DNA of 64,000 bases from Solwaraspora sp. WMMD406 (GTDB lineage: Bacteria > Actinomycetota > Actinomycetes > Mycobacteriales > Micromonosporaceae). Under the pieces are notes generated by a model that did not search any database, had not been told where the DNA came from, and saw only the letters and a program-made list of their open reading frames with translations. Below are positions 1-8,473 of this stretch, piece after piece; positions within the stretch are counted from its first letter, which is position 1, and every line of letters begins with the position of its first letter. The stretch is taken from positions 248,001-312,000 of the forward strand of contig NZ_JARUBF010000001.1 in the NCBI RefSeq assembly GCF_029626025.1, read 5' to 3'. Made by a program: the position numbers and the translations under genes.

Positions 1-363
1 GTGGCGGTCGCCCCATTCCTGCTCGACGGTCTCGGTCGTCTCGGTGGCCTCCGAGCTGATCTCGCGGGTCGCCCGTCGGACGATCTGATACCAGACACAC
101 GGCTCGCCGGAGAAGGGACCGTACCCGAGCCGGCCGTTGCCCGTCCGACCGGTGACGATCACCTTGGTGCCCGGCCGTGCGGCTGCCACCTGCGCGAAGG
201 TGAGGACCGGTCGGCTCCGTAGCCGTCGCCACCGCAGCTGGCCGCGCCGGAACAGCACGGCGCTGAGCACCGCCACCACGTACAGCAGAAACGCGCTGAA
301 GCCCACGACATCAGGATCGCCGAGTCGGGCAAGCGCACTGGCGCTCCAAGACCCCCTCGGCAT
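1..363 (-). CDS. GIDE-like domain membrane protein (3' end beyond window)
   Basis: The open frame starts at ATG 363 and runs off the left edge, so only the first 121 residues are visible. Residues about 20-37 form one hydrophobic helix (FSAFLLYVVAVLSAVLFRR). After it comes a stretch (VIVTGRTGNGRLGYGPFSG then EPCVWYQIVRR) that resembles the bacterial GIDE domain, where 'released from the membrane, small beta domain with PCVWY' is the usual pattern. The cellular role of bacterial GIDE proteins is unclear, and I infer only a membrane-anchored cytoplasmic domain. It is divergent from the cold-shock gene. The start is supported by the hydrophobic segment lying in this frame and by lack of upstream coding. 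Family assignment is from motif memory, not a search. Confidence 0.6.
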   Translation of the reverse strand, partial: MPRGSWSASALARLGDPDVVGFSAFLLYVVAVLSAVLFRRGQLRWRRLRSRPVLTFAQVAAARPGTKVIVTGRTGNGRLGYGPFSGEPCVWYQIVRRATREISSEATETTETVEQEWGDRH

Positions 364-526
364 GCTAGGTTTGCCGGGTTGCAGTTGATTTCCACATGGC
401 ACCGGAGCAACCGGGTGTCAGAACCGTCGGGCATTGGCAGACTCTGCCGGTCTCACCGGATGGATTGATGAGTGCGGCAGCAGGGGATCCGCACGTCGCG
501 GATCCGCCACCCGGCAAGGAGCAGAC

Positions 527-730
527 ATGGCAACTGGCACCGTCAAGTGGTTCAACGCCGACAAGGGCTTCGGCTTCATCACCCAGGACGGCGGAGAGCC
601 CGACGTCTTCGCCCACTTCTCGGCGATCGCGTCCAGCGGCTTCCGCACTCTCGAGGAGAACCAGCGGGTCGAGTTCGACGTCGAACAGGGACAGAAGGGC
701 CTGCAGGCCGCCAACATCCGGGTGATCTGA
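527..730 (+). CDS. CspA-family cold-shock protein
   Basis: A 67-residue single cold-shock domain that binds single-stranded nucleic acid, acting as an RNA chaperone. It begins [18 protein letters not shown], containing RNP1 (KGFGFI), and continues with RNP2 (VFAHF), the two RNA-binding strands of the fold. Length is exactly typical of the family. The start at 527 is fixed by an AAGGAG ribosome site at 516-521. The reading frame stays open upstream to 434, but that part is not CSD-like. About 160 bases between the preceding divergent start and this start form a leader, as is common for csp genes. It is followed after two bases by a methyltransferase-like gene. Confidence 0.95.
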   Translation: MATGTVKWFNADKGFGFITQDGGEPDVFAHFSAIASSGFRTLEENQRVEFDVEQGQKGLQAANIRVI

Positions 731-732
731 GG

Positions 733-1497
733 TTGTCCCCGTCCCTCGGGACGCGGCCGACGCCAGCGTCACCCAAGGGCGGGCACCTCTCCCCCGACGC
801 CCTTCGTCGTCATTCGGATGCCCTGCAGCGTCAGCTCTTCGCCGACGCCGCCGGCTCGGGCGACGCTGGCGCCGATCAGCTCAGGCTGACCCGGGTCCCG
901 CTCGCCCCGGAGATCCGGCTGTACCTCGCCGAGGACCCGACGCTGCTCTGGGCCCGGCTCGAAGCAGCGGCCGGTCGCCGACTACCACCGCCGTTCTGGG
1001 CTTCGGCCTGGGCCGGCGGTCAGGCGTTGGCCCGGTATCTGTTCGACCACCCGGAGGTCGTCGCCGGCCGGCGGGTGCTCGACCTCGCCTCCGGATCCGG
1101 CCTGGTCGCCATCGCGGCGGCCATGGCCGGTGCGGCCACCGTCGCCGCCAACGACATCGACCCGTACGCGACGACCGCGATCAGTCTCAACGCCATCGCC
1201 AACGAGGTGCGCGTCACCATCACGCGCGACGATCTGCTCGACGAGGGCCTCGTCGACGTCGACGTGGTGCTGGCCGGTGACGCCCTCTACAGCGGCGAGT
1301 TGGCGGCCCAGGTACTGCCGTTTCTCAGTCGGCACACCGACCAGGGCGTACGGGTGCTGGTCGGTGATCCGGGCCGGGGACACTGCACCGTCGACCGGCT
1401 CGAACCGGTGGCCAGGTACCGGCGCGCGACGCTCGGTGTCGCCGAGGATTCCTTGATCGACCGCGTTCAGGTGTTGGCGATGTCGCCGCGCCCCTGA
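733..1497 (+). CDS. class I SAM-dependent methyltransferase, protein-lysine (METTL20/ETFBKMT-like)
   Basis: About 254 residues if TTG 733 is used. A Rossmann-type SAM-binding motif (VLDLASGSGLVAIAAA) lies near residues 115-130, an acidic post-motif (ANDIDPYA) follows, and a LAGDALYS motif closes the core. PFWASAWAGGQALARYL just before motif I is characteristic of the small lysine methyltransferases related to ETFBKMT; substrate here is unknown. The start is uncertain. The frame is open back to 472 through the cold-shock gene, and the first plausible start outside it is TTG 733, two bases after the csp stop, suggesting translational coupling. The stop is TGA 1495-1497, convergent with the response-regulator gene. 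Confidence 0.75.
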   Translation: MSPSLGTRPTPASPKGGHLSPDALRRHSDALQRQLFADAAGSGDAGADQLRLTRVPLAPEIRLYLAEDPTLLWARLEAAAGRRLPPPFWASAWAGGQALARYLFDHPEVVAGRRVLDLASGSGLVAIAAAMAGAATVAANDIDPYATTAISLNAIANEVRVTITRDDLLDEGLVDVDVVLAGDALYSGELAAQVLPFLSRHTDQGVRVLVGDPGRGHCTVDRLEPVARYRRATLGVAEDSLIDRVQVLAMSPRP

Positions 1498-1505
1498 TTC
1501 GCATC

Positions 1506-1535
1506 GGGCGCGGGTCGCTGGGGCGCGGGTCGCTG
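1506..1535. repeat. two tandem 15-base repeats
   Basis: GGGCGCGGGTCGCTG occurs at 1506-1520 and again at 1521-1535, in the short space between two convergent genes. No stem-loop with a T tract is visible, so a terminator role is not shown. Confidence 0.8.
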
Positions 1536-1561
1536 GTCGCTGATGTCGGTCACCGATCGGG

Positions 1562-2251
1562 TCACCCCGGCCCCGGCGACCGGCTCGGCTCGGACGAGCC
1601 GGGCGGCCCGACGAGGCCGGCGTCGCGGGCCAGCAGCGCAGCCTGCACCCGGTCACCGACACCCAGTTTGGCGAAGACGGCCGAAAGCTGGTTACGGATG
1701 GTCTTGGCGCTCAGGCCGAACCGGCGGGCGATCTGCGTGTTGCCCTCCCCCGCCGCCAGATACCGCAGGATCTCCCGCTCGCGCGGGGTGAGCTGGTCGA
1801 ACGGCGGGGGCAGCGCGGCCGGTCGCCGTGCTTCGCCGGCCAGCGCGGCCAGCCGGATGCCCGGCCCCAACACCAAACCTCCACCCGCGACGGTACGCAG
1901 TGCGTCGACCACCACGTCAGGATCGGTGTCCTTGAGCAGATAGCCCCGGGCGCCGGCCCGCATCGCGCGCGCCACCAACTCGTCGTCGTCGGCCATGGTC
2001 AACATCAGCACGGCGGTTCGCGGCCGGTGCCGCAGGATCCGCTCGGTGGCCGACACCCCGTCCCCGTCCGGCAGGGCGATGTCCATCGCGACCACGGTCA
2101 CCTGCTCGTGGGCGACCGCGGCTATCGCCTCGGCGCAGGAGGCCGCCTCCAGCACCTGCCCCACCCACGACTCGCCGTCGAGCATCGTGCGCAGACCACG
2201 GCGTACCACCGGGTGATCATCCACGATCAACACTCGCGCCTGGTCCGGCAT
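1562..2251 (-). CDS. NarL/LuxR-family response regulator
   Basis: A transcription regulator of 229 residues. The N-terminal receiver domain has the acidic pair DD at residues 11-12, a phosphoacceptor Asp57 (VVAMDIALPDGDG), and the K of YLLKDTD. The C-terminal LuxR-type HTH reads LTPREREILRYLAAG followed by NTQIARRFGLSAKTIRNQ. The cognate kinase gene ends 48 bases upstream. ATG 2251 is chosen because GAAGGGG lies just before it and MPDQARVLIVDDHP matches family starts. GTG 2272 is an alternative with a GAGGT site. The target genes are not indicated by sequence. Confidence 0.92.
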   Translation of the reverse strand: MPDQARVLIVDDHPVVRRGLRTMLDGESWVGQVLEAASCAEAIAAVAHEQVTVVAMDIALPDGDGVSATERILRHRPRTAVLMLTMADDDELVARAMRAGARGYLLKDTDPDVVVDALRTVAGGGLVLGPGIRLAALAGEARRPAALPPPFDQLTPREREILRYLAAGEGNTQIARRFGLSAKTIRNQLSAVFAKLGVGDRVQAALLARDAGLVGPPGSSEPSRSPGPG

Positions 2252-2299
2252 GCCCGCCCCTTCACCGTCCACCAGCTACCTCACTGTCCACCGGCTACC

Positions 2300-4279
2300 T
2301 CACCGGCCATCTTGCGGCACCGGCAGCGTCACCCGTACCACGGTCCCGCCGTCCGGTCCGTCGCCGATCTCGCTGCCGCCGCCGAGTTCGGCGGCCCGCT
2401 GCCGGATCGAGTCCAGCCCGACTCCGCCGGGCCGGGGCCGGGCAGCGCCGACGCCGTCGTCGGCCACTTCCAACGACAGTGTCCGGCCGACGCGGCGGAC
2501 CCGGACCTCGCAGCGGTCGGCCTGGGCGTGCCGGGCCACGTTCGACAGGGCCTCGGTGACGATCCGGTACGCCGCCACCTCCACCGCCGCCGGCAGTTCC
2601 CGCAAGTCGTCGCCGACGGTCAGCCGTACCCGCAGGCCGGGGCCGTCGAAGCGCTGGCATTCGGCCCGTAGCCCGGATTCCAGCCCCTGGTCGAGGGCGG
2701 CCGGCCGGAGCTGGTCGACCAGGCGACGGACCTCGGCGGTGCAGGTACGCAGATCATCGGCGAGCCCGTCGAGGATCGGCCCGAGCCGTCCGGCACCGCT
2801 GGCGAGTTTGCTGGCCGCCCGTACCTGCATCGACATGCCGGCGAACGTCGGACCGAGACCGTCGTGCAGGTCCCGGCGGAGCCGGCGGCGTTCTTCCTCC
2901 CGGGCCAGGACCAGCCGTTCGCGGGAGTCCCGCAGTTCGCGGATCAGCCGGGCGGTGGACACCGCCACCGAGGCGTGCCGGGCGACGTCGGCGAGTAGTC
3001 GCCGTTCCACCGGGGTGAACCGGTCTCCGGGGCGGCGGTGCGCGACCACGAGCTGACCGATCCGTTCGCCGTGGGTCACCATGTCGAAGCGTTCGACCGA
3101 TCCGGTCTGCTGGCCGTGGACCGCCGCGACGAGGTCGGCCCCGGCCGAGTCGGTGCCGGGCCGCTGGTCGACTTCGACGGCGACGTACGGCACCTGCAGC
3201 GACCGGGCGATGGTGCCGGTCAACAGCGCCGGTACGGCGTGTGGCTGCACGGTGTTGGCCAGCAGCCCGCCGAGGCGGGTCAACACCCCGTACGGGTCGT
3301 CGCGGTCGCCGTACAGCAGCCGGTTGACGCCGCGTTGCACCCGGTGCCGCAGCGGTTCGAAGGTGACCGCGATCAGTCCGGTCGCGACCAGCGACGCGTT
3401 GGAGGTGTCGCCGCCGAGGACCAGGTCACGCAGCACCGCGACCGTGGCCACGAAACCGACGATCACCAGCAGGCTCATCACCATCCAGACCAGGGTCCGG
3501 TTGATTACCTGTTCCAGCTGGTAGAGCCGGTAGCGCAGGACCGCCAGGGTGAGCCCGCCGGGGATGGCGACGACCATCAGCACCCAGGCGCCGGCCAGGT
3601 TGAGCCCGTCGAGGACCAGTCCGAGCAGGAACAGCGCGCCGGCGATCAGCAGGCAGGCGAGCTGCTGACGGGTCTCGCCGAGCGCCCGCCGCCACCGGCT
3701 GGCCAGGGCTGCCAGGACCGCGCCGACGGCGAGCAGTTCGACGGCGACCGCCACCAGGGCGATCTGGACGAACAGCCGGGCTCGGCCGGTGGCGGCCAGT
3801 TCGCCGGTCAGTAGCAGACCACGGGGGTCGTCGACGGCGGCGACCGCGAACCCGACGGTGGCGGTCACCGCGCCGCCGACGAGCACCCCGGCCACCGCCC
3901 GCCACCGCGCCCCGCCGGGCAGCCGCCCGTCCGGGAAGACCAGCAGGGCCAGGAACACCAGGGTGTACGGCGGCCACCACAGCCACTGCGCCAGCCAGGC
4001 CAGCGGCAGCCACGTCAGCCAGCTCAACGCCACCACCTCGACGGTGGCGAGCAGACCGGCGGCGAGCATCAACCGGCCGACCCGGTGGCCGGGCACCCCG
4101 GCCAGCACCAGGCCGCCGAGGGCGGTGAACGCGGCGGCGAAGACGGCGGTGAGCGCGATCGGGCCGAACAGCAGGTCGGCGCGTTGGTGGAGCTGGCCGG
4201 CGAACACGCCCAGCGCGACCGTCATCGTCGCCACGATCAACGGCCATCGGTACGGCCGGCGCCGGGCGGCGCCGCTCAA
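2300..4279 (-). CDS. membrane sensor histidine kinase (HisKA_3/NarX type)
   Basis: About 659 residues. The N-terminal third holds seven or so hydrophobic segments, then comes a poorly conserved GAF-like region. A HisKA_3 dimerisation segment follows near residue 463 (EERRRLRRDLHDGLGPTFAG, with the phospho-accepting His in LHDG). A C-terminal HATPase_c domain ends it, with N box (EALSNVARHA), DDGVGA and GGVGLDSIRQR. It pairs with the regulator downstream. The start proposed is TTG 4279, which overlaps the stop of the upstream gene (TTGA); the frame is open further to 4558, but that part is a shadow of the upstream gene. Signal sensed is unknown. Confidence 0.88.
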   Translation of the reverse strand: MSGAARRRPYRWPLIVATMTVALGVFAGQLHQRADLLFGPIALTAVFAAAFTALGGLVLAGVPGHRVGRLMLAAGLLATVEVVALSWLTWLPLAWLAQWLWWPPYTLVFLALLVFPDGRLPGGARWRAVAGVLVGGAVTATVGFAVAAVDDPRGLLLTGELAATGRARLFVQIALVAVAVELLAVGAVLAALASRWRRALGETRQQLACLLIAGALFLLGLVLDGLNLAGAWVLMVVAIPGGLTLAVLRYRLYQLEQVINRTLVWMVMSLLVIVGFVATVAVLRDLVLGGDTSNASLVATGLIAVTFEPLRHRVQRGVNRLLYGDRDDPYGVLTRLGGLLANTVQPHAVPALLTGTIARSLQVPYVAVEVDQRPGTDSAGADLVAAVHGQQTGSVERFDMVTHGERIGQLVVAHRRPGDRFTPVERRLLADVARHASVAVSTARLIRELRDSRERLVLAREEERRRLRRDLHDGLGPTFAGMSMQVRAASKLASGAGRLGPILDGLADDLRTCTAEVRRLVDQLRPAALDQGLESGLRAECQRFDGPGLRVRLTVGDDLRELPAAVEVAAYRIVTEALSNVARHAQADRCEVRVRRVGRTLSLEVADDGVGAARPRPGGVGLDSIRQRAAELGGGSEIGDGPDGGTVVRVTLPVPQDGR

Positions 4280-4746
4280 TGGGTGGCCCAGCCGGCGGCG
4301 TGCATCGCGTTGTGCAGGAAGTTGCCCGAGTTGCCCTTGTTGTGCCAGGGCATCAGCTCGATGTCGTCGGTCAGGGTGCCGCCGCCCAGGTGTGGCAGGC
4401 TGCCGACGGCTTCGGCGACGCTCAGCCGGGCCTGTTCGGCGTAGTCCGGGTAGGTGGTGAGGAACCATTCGACGTGGTCGCGGACGGCCTGCAGCCGTAG
4501 TTGGATGGCGGCCGGGTCGGCCGGGTCGCCACCGGGCCGCAGGTCGGTCAGCTGCCACTGTGGGTCGAACACCGGTGCGAGTCGCCGCCCGGTGACATCG
4601 AAGAATTCGACGGCGCCGCCGAACTTGTCGCCGTCGGCCGGTTCGGCGAGCAGTTCGGCGAGGTCGGCGTAGGTGTGGGCGAAGGTGTTGTCGCTGGCGA
4701 TCAGCAGGATTCGGCTGTCGGGGCCGCCGCCGAGGTCCAGACTCAT
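4276..4746 (-). CDS. conserved-looking hypothetical protein coupled to a two-component system
   Basis: 156 residues, soluble, acidic, with no motif I recognise. It begins MSLDLGGGPDSRILLIAS and ends in a HNKGNSGNFLHNAMHAAG stretch. GAGAGG sits upstream of ATG 4746. Its stop overlaps the start of the histidine kinase gene, so it is probably co-transcribed and translationally coupled with kinase and regulator. Such coupling suggests a role tied to the signalling pair, but nothing in the protein shows what it does. Confidence 0.75.
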   Translation of the reverse strand: MSLDLGGGPDSRILLIASDNTFAHTYADLAELLAEPADGDKFGGAVEFFDVTGRRLAPVFDPQWQLTDLRPGGDPADPAAIQLRLQAVRDHVEWFLTTYPDYAEQARLSVAEAVGSLPHLGGGTLTDDIELMPWHNKGNSGNFLHNAMHAAGWATH

Positions 4747-4790
4747 CGGTTGTCCTCTCTCACGTGCTGGGTGTGTCGATTGTGCTGGTG

Positions 4791-4833
4791 CGGGGTGGGT
4801 CGGGACGCCCCCCGGTCGTCCCGACCCACCCCG
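4791..4833 (-). terminator. stem-loop terminator after the 1059-residue secreted protein
   Basis: A perfect inverted repeat with 17-base arms (4791-4807 and 4817-4833) and a 9-base loop. It lies between the stop of the large secreted gene and the start of the next minus-strand gene. There is no T tract, as is usual for actinomycete terminators. Confidence 0.8.
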
Positions 4834-4873
4834 GTCGACCGCCTGATCCGTGCGGGCTGGCCGGCGCTGACGC

Positions 4874-7800
4874 TCAGTGCAGGCTGGCGTTGACCGCGCG
4901 GGTGTAGTCGACCGACGCGGTCACCTTCGGCAGTCCTTCGACGTGACCGCCGGCGGCGATCCGCCCCGACCAGTACGCGTACCGGTCGGCGAGCAGCCCG
5001 ACCCGGATGCTGCCGACGCTGACCAGGCACGATCCGATCGGATCCCGTGGTCTGCCCGGCACGTCCGCCACCGGGCAGGCGAAACCGTACTGCGGTTGAT
5101 CCGTCCGGGGGTCGAACCCGGACCGGTCGTCGGCGCACGGGTCCCACGGCTCCGGTTGTACGCAGCCGTCGTAGTTGACCAGCGCCTGCCGGAACGTGTT
5201 CTGGAAGTGCTGGTTGACCGTCTGGTCGACGTCGGTGCGCGGTCGCGCCCAGTCGCCGGGCAGCGAACGGGTGCCGAACAGCATGCCGCTCATCTCGTCG
5301 TCGGACTCCAACGCCTTGGCCCAGCCCAGCTCCGAGTACGCCTGCAGCAGGCGAACCGCGTCGGTGACCTTCTTGCCGCGCTCCCACAGGATCCGGGAGT
5401 TGTCGTAGCCGAACCCGCCGGCCGGTGGGTTGACTCCGCTGCCGTCGAGCAGCACCCGGTAGAAGAAGCGTTGCCGGCCGGTGAGCATCGCGGCGGCCTT
5501 GGCCCGAGCGGCGTCGGTCGCGGCGGCCACCGGGGCGACCGGTGCCGACTCGAACGCCGGCCGGTACGTGTTGTTCCACCGCTGGTTGAGGTAGTGGATC
5601 TCGTCGTAGCAGTAGCCGTTCGGCTCGTGCGACCGTACGTCCCACGAGCAGTAGACGCCGATCGGGAGGACCCGCGTGGCGGTCTGCGCGACCTGCCAGT
5701 CACCGCCGTGCCACTTGACCCGCGACCGTACGGTGACCTGCAGGTCGCCGCTGGTGGTGTGGAAGCGTGGTCCCTCGTTCTCCACGACGTTGACGAAGCG
5801 TGCCTCGTAGCAGGTGTTGAACTGGGGACGTTTGGCGGTCGGCAGGCCGTGGTCGGCCAGGTGGTAGGCGTTGGGCAGAGTGGCCCGCAGCAGGGTGGAC
5901 GGAATCGCGCGGGAACCCTGGGTGCCGACGCACGACGACATCGTGGACGCTTCCGGAATCCGGGCGGAGACCGCCTGGTCGGCGGTGCCCCACAGGTCGT
6001 ACTGCGGCATCGGCACGTCGTGGCCGTTCCACAGCACGGCCTGCCGGATCTCCTCGACCTGGGCCGCCCAGCCGCTCATCGCGTCGCGGTAGTCCTGCAC
6101 GAGTCTGGTGAACAGGGCGTTGGTGCCGCTGCCGGCCGGGGCGCTGAATCGGCGTACCTGGTTGTTGATCCGGTCTCCGGCGGCGGCGACCGCTTCGGCG
6201 CGGGCGGGGTTGACCTGGGCGGCGTACTGCGGGTTCTCCAGTTGCAGGACGTTGTAGGTGCGGGCGGCGGTGGTCCACGCGGCCGGGTTGGCGACCCGTT
6301 CGTTGGGCCAGCTGCCGCCGACCCGGCCGGCGGCCCAGCTGGTCAGATAGTTGATTGATCCTTCCGGCAGGTAGGTGTCGAGCACCGAGACCGGGTTGGT
6401 CAGGCTGGCACCGGCCGGTGCCGTGTAGGTCCCCTGGTTCGCCGCGTCGATGGTGGCGAACTTGAACGTGGGTGATTCCGCCAACGGGTAGTAGACGGTG
6501 GCGTAGTCCGGGATCGGCACGCCGGCGATCTCGTCGTGGTGCACGTACGTGGTGATCACCGTGTTGAGGTCGCCCTGTTCGATGCTCTGCAGTGCGACGT
6601 GGATCGCCAACGCCATCGAGTCGATCTTGCTTTCGATGGTCTGCAGTTGGGTGGCGATGTGCCCGAGTCGGGCGCGGACCTCGGCCACCGAGCGGGTCAG
6701 GTCGGTGAGCAGGCCGACCAGGTCGGCGTACATGGTGTTGAGCGCGGATTCGATCCGGTCGAACCGGTGGTGCATCCCGGTCGCGAGCCGGTTGATCTGC
6801 TCCCGCAGCTTGGCGATCTCACCGAGAATCAGCGCGTTGGGGTCCGGACCGCCGCCGGTGAACAGAGTCACCAGGCTCATCGCCGCGCCGAGCAGGTTGC
6901 CGGTGAGCACCGCAGTGCCCATCGCGGTCGCCGCCGCCGTCAGCCCCTGGTTGAGCACGGTGGTCAGGTACGAGTTGATCGCGGTCACCGAGGTGACGAC
7001 CGCTTTGCCGACGGTCTGCAGCTGCTTGCCGAACCGTGGATCGGCGAAGCCCATCAGGGTGGACAGCACGTTGACCGTCTCCCCGAGACCTTCGAAGATC
7101 TTCTTGTTGCTCTCGGTCTTGATCCGCTCGGCTTCGCGGGTGGCGGCGTCCGGCTTCGGATCCTGGTTGAGCACGTACGTGGTCGAGTAGGCGATCACTT
7201 CGGTGAGCCGGGTGTTGCCGTCGGACTGCAGCACCGTCAGCACCCGAGTGGCCTGCTGTTCGACCAGCTCCCGGTATCCGACCCGGTCGCTGCTTTCGGC
7301 CCGCAGCGCGGCCAGCGGTACGTAGTGGCCGAGTGTGCCCGGGTTGTCGGGGCGGGCCGGGTGCACCCGCACCGCCAGCAGTCTGGTCTCGCTGGTCCGC
7401 ACGCTGGTGCCGGTCCGGGTGGCGAACGCCGCGTCCCAGCCGGCGGCCAGGGCGTCGTCGGTGGCCGCCTGCTCGTGCAGGGTCCGCCAGGTCGTGCCGG
7501 TAACGTCGCGGACCCGGGCGTTCCATGCCGCGTCCTGGTAGCCGCCCCGGACCAGATCGAGGGCGTCCTCGACGACGTTGGCACCCTCCGCACCGACCGT
7601 GCTGGCCAGGAAGGCCCGGGTCGCCGCGCCGTCGGCCGTGGCCGGGCTACCCGGCTCGGCCAGCTTGGCCAGCACCGCCGAGGCGAACGCGAACCGGGAC
7701 AGTTCGTCGCCCCGGCCCTCGGGCACGGCCTGGTCGGCTTGTGTCCGTACGGCTGCCGCGTGGGCGGCCACGTCGCCGCTGGACGCGGCCGGGTTGGCCG

Positions 7801-8053
7801 CCCGCCAGTCCAGCAGTTCGGCGGTGAGCAGGGCATTCTTGAGGCCGGCGGAATCCGGCCCGGTCAGCGCCACGGCGGCGGCGAACAGCGCCGCCCGCGC
7901 CTGGGCGTCGTCGAACGTCACCGGGTCGTTGGCCCGTACCGGCGTCTGGTGGGCGGTCGCCACGATCAGTCCGGCCAGGATGGTGGCGCAGCCCCGCCAC
8001 CACGGGCCAGGGCCGGTCCGTCGCCGGCCGCGCGGTCTTTCTCTGGTACGCAC
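4874..8053 (-). CDS. large secreted helical protein, possible pore-forming toxin-like
   Basis: 1059 residues. The N-terminus is a signal peptide: arginine-rich start, hydrophobic CATILAGLIVATAH, then a likely cleavage after VRA. The middle, near residues 370-480, is striking. A glycine/alanine-rich hydrophobic hairpin-like segment (AAATAMGTAVLTGNLLGAA) is followed directly by a long predicted coiled coil (LGEIAKLREQINRL, then heptads to about residue 480). That order, hydrophobic hairpin between long helices, resembles alpha-helical pore-forming toxins, but this is inference from pattern only. The C-terminal half has scattered Cys and Trp-rich beta-like sequence. It is a stand-alone transcription unit with its own terminator. 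Function unknown. Confidence 0.8.
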   Translation of the reverse strand: MRTRERPRGRRRTGPGPWWRGCATILAGLIVATAHQTPVRANDPVTFDDAQARAALFAAAVALTGPDSAGLKNALLTAELLDWRAANPAASSGDVAAHAAAVRTQADQAVPEGRGDELSRFAFASAVLAKLAEPGSPATADGAATRAFLASTVGAEGANVVEDALDLVRGGYQDAAWNARVRDVTGTTWRTLHEQAATDDALAAGWDAAFATRTGTSVRTSETRLLAVRVHPARPDNPGTLGHYVPLAALRAESSDRVGYRELVEQQATRVLTVLQSDGNTRLTEVIAYSTTYVLNQDPKPDAATREAERIKTESNKKIFEGLGETVNVLSTLMGFADPRFGKQLQTVGKAVVTSVTAINSYLTTVLNQGLTAAATAMGTAVLTGNLLGAAMSLVTLFTGGGPDPNALILGEIAKLREQINRLATGMHHRFDRIESALNTMYADLVGLLTDLTRSVAEVRARLGHIATQLQTIESKIDSMALAIHVALQSIEQGDLNTVITTYVHHDEIAGVPIPDYATVYYPLAESPTFKFATIDAANQGTYTAPAGASLTNPVSVLDTYLPEGSINYLTSWAAGRVGGSWPNERVANPAAWTTAARTYNVLQLENPQYAAQVNPARAEAVAAAGDRINNQVRRFSAPAGSGTNALFTRLVQDYRDAMSGWAAQVEEIRQAVLWNGHDVPMPQYDLWGTADQAVSARIPEASTMSSCVGTQGSRAIPSTLLRATLPNAYHLADHGLPTAKRPQFNTCYEARFVNVVENEGPRFHTTSGDLQVTVRSRVKWHGGDWQVAQTATRVLPIGVYCSWDVRSHEPNGYCYDEIHYLNQRWNNTYRPAFESAPVAPVAAATDAARAKAAAMLTGRQRFFYRVLLDGSGVNPPAGGFGYDNSRILWERGKKVTDAVRLLQAYSELGWAKALESDDEMSGMLFGTRSLPGDWARPRTDVDQTVNQHFQNTFRQALVNYDGCVQPEPWDPCADDRSGFDPRTDQPQYGFACPVADVPGRPRDPIGSCLVSVGSIRVGLLADRYAYWSGRIAAGGHVEGLPKVTASVDYTRAVNASLH

Positions 8054-8245
8054 GTGTGCTCCTCGTGCCAGGCGGGCCGCTACCTGGCCCGCTCACTGTC
8101 GAGCACGGTGCCGGGACGACTGTCCCGACCGACAGGGACACCTGTCCCGCCCTGTCGAATCCGGGCCGTCGGATTCCGGGCCGTCGAATCCGGTCCGTCA
8201 GATTTCGATACGCACCTCGTCCGGTCACGATCGAGAGGCCAGGGG

Positions 8246-8305
8246 CTGACGTTGACAATCCTCCCCGCCCTAAAGGACGGGGATTCCCTGGGTCGCCCCA
8301 GGGGG
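8246..8305 (-). other. IS200/IS605-type right end, possible omega-RNA remnant
   Basis: Just beyond the tnpB remnant stop, the minus strand reads a short hairpin (CCCCGTCC, TTTA, GGGCGGGG) followed by AGGATTGTCAA. Conserved hairpins here form the transposon right end and, in TnpB systems, the 3' part of the guide omega RNA. With the nuclease gene truncated it is probably inert. Confidence 0.45.
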
Positions 8306-8472
8306 TTCCTGCTTCACCGACGACCGCCCCGTCCGAGAGGAGGACTCCCGGTGAGGTCTTACACCGCCTCCACAGGCAATCACGGAGAGCCCCTCCGCGA
8401 GAAGGTTGCGGGCCGCGTTCACGTCCCGGTCGTGGGCCTGCCCGCCATTGGGGATTTCGCAGCCCACGCCGA
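8270..8472 (-). pseudogene. tnpB: TnpB (IS200/IS605 accessory nuclease) C-terminal remnant
   Basis: Only the last 65 or so residues of a TnpB/OrfB protein remain. The segment HDRDVNAARNLLAEGL carries the final catalytic Asp region of the RuvC fold, and the typical tail SSVKQEP then TQGIPVL is present. The zinc-finger half upstream is reduced to VGCEIPNGG, and nothing of the N-terminal 300 residues is found. No TnpA is seen. The remnant abuts the proposed start of a plus-strand gene at 8474, so insertion or later deletion probably replaced that gene's original leader. Confidence 0.85.
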
Positions 8473-8473
8473 C

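Noticed and set aside
4280-4558. N-terminal extension of the histidine kinase frame
   Set aside because: It is the out-of-frame shadow of the coupled 156-residue gene and has an Arg/Gly-rich junk composition; TTG 4279 at the overlapping stop is preferred.
6536-8473. Long plus-strand open frame continuing upstream of the 8474 gene (888 codons in all)
   Set aside because: It is the antisense shadow of the 1059-residue secreted protein; residues are low-complexity Arg/Gly/Val with no domain, while the minus strand has a signal peptide and coherent sequence.
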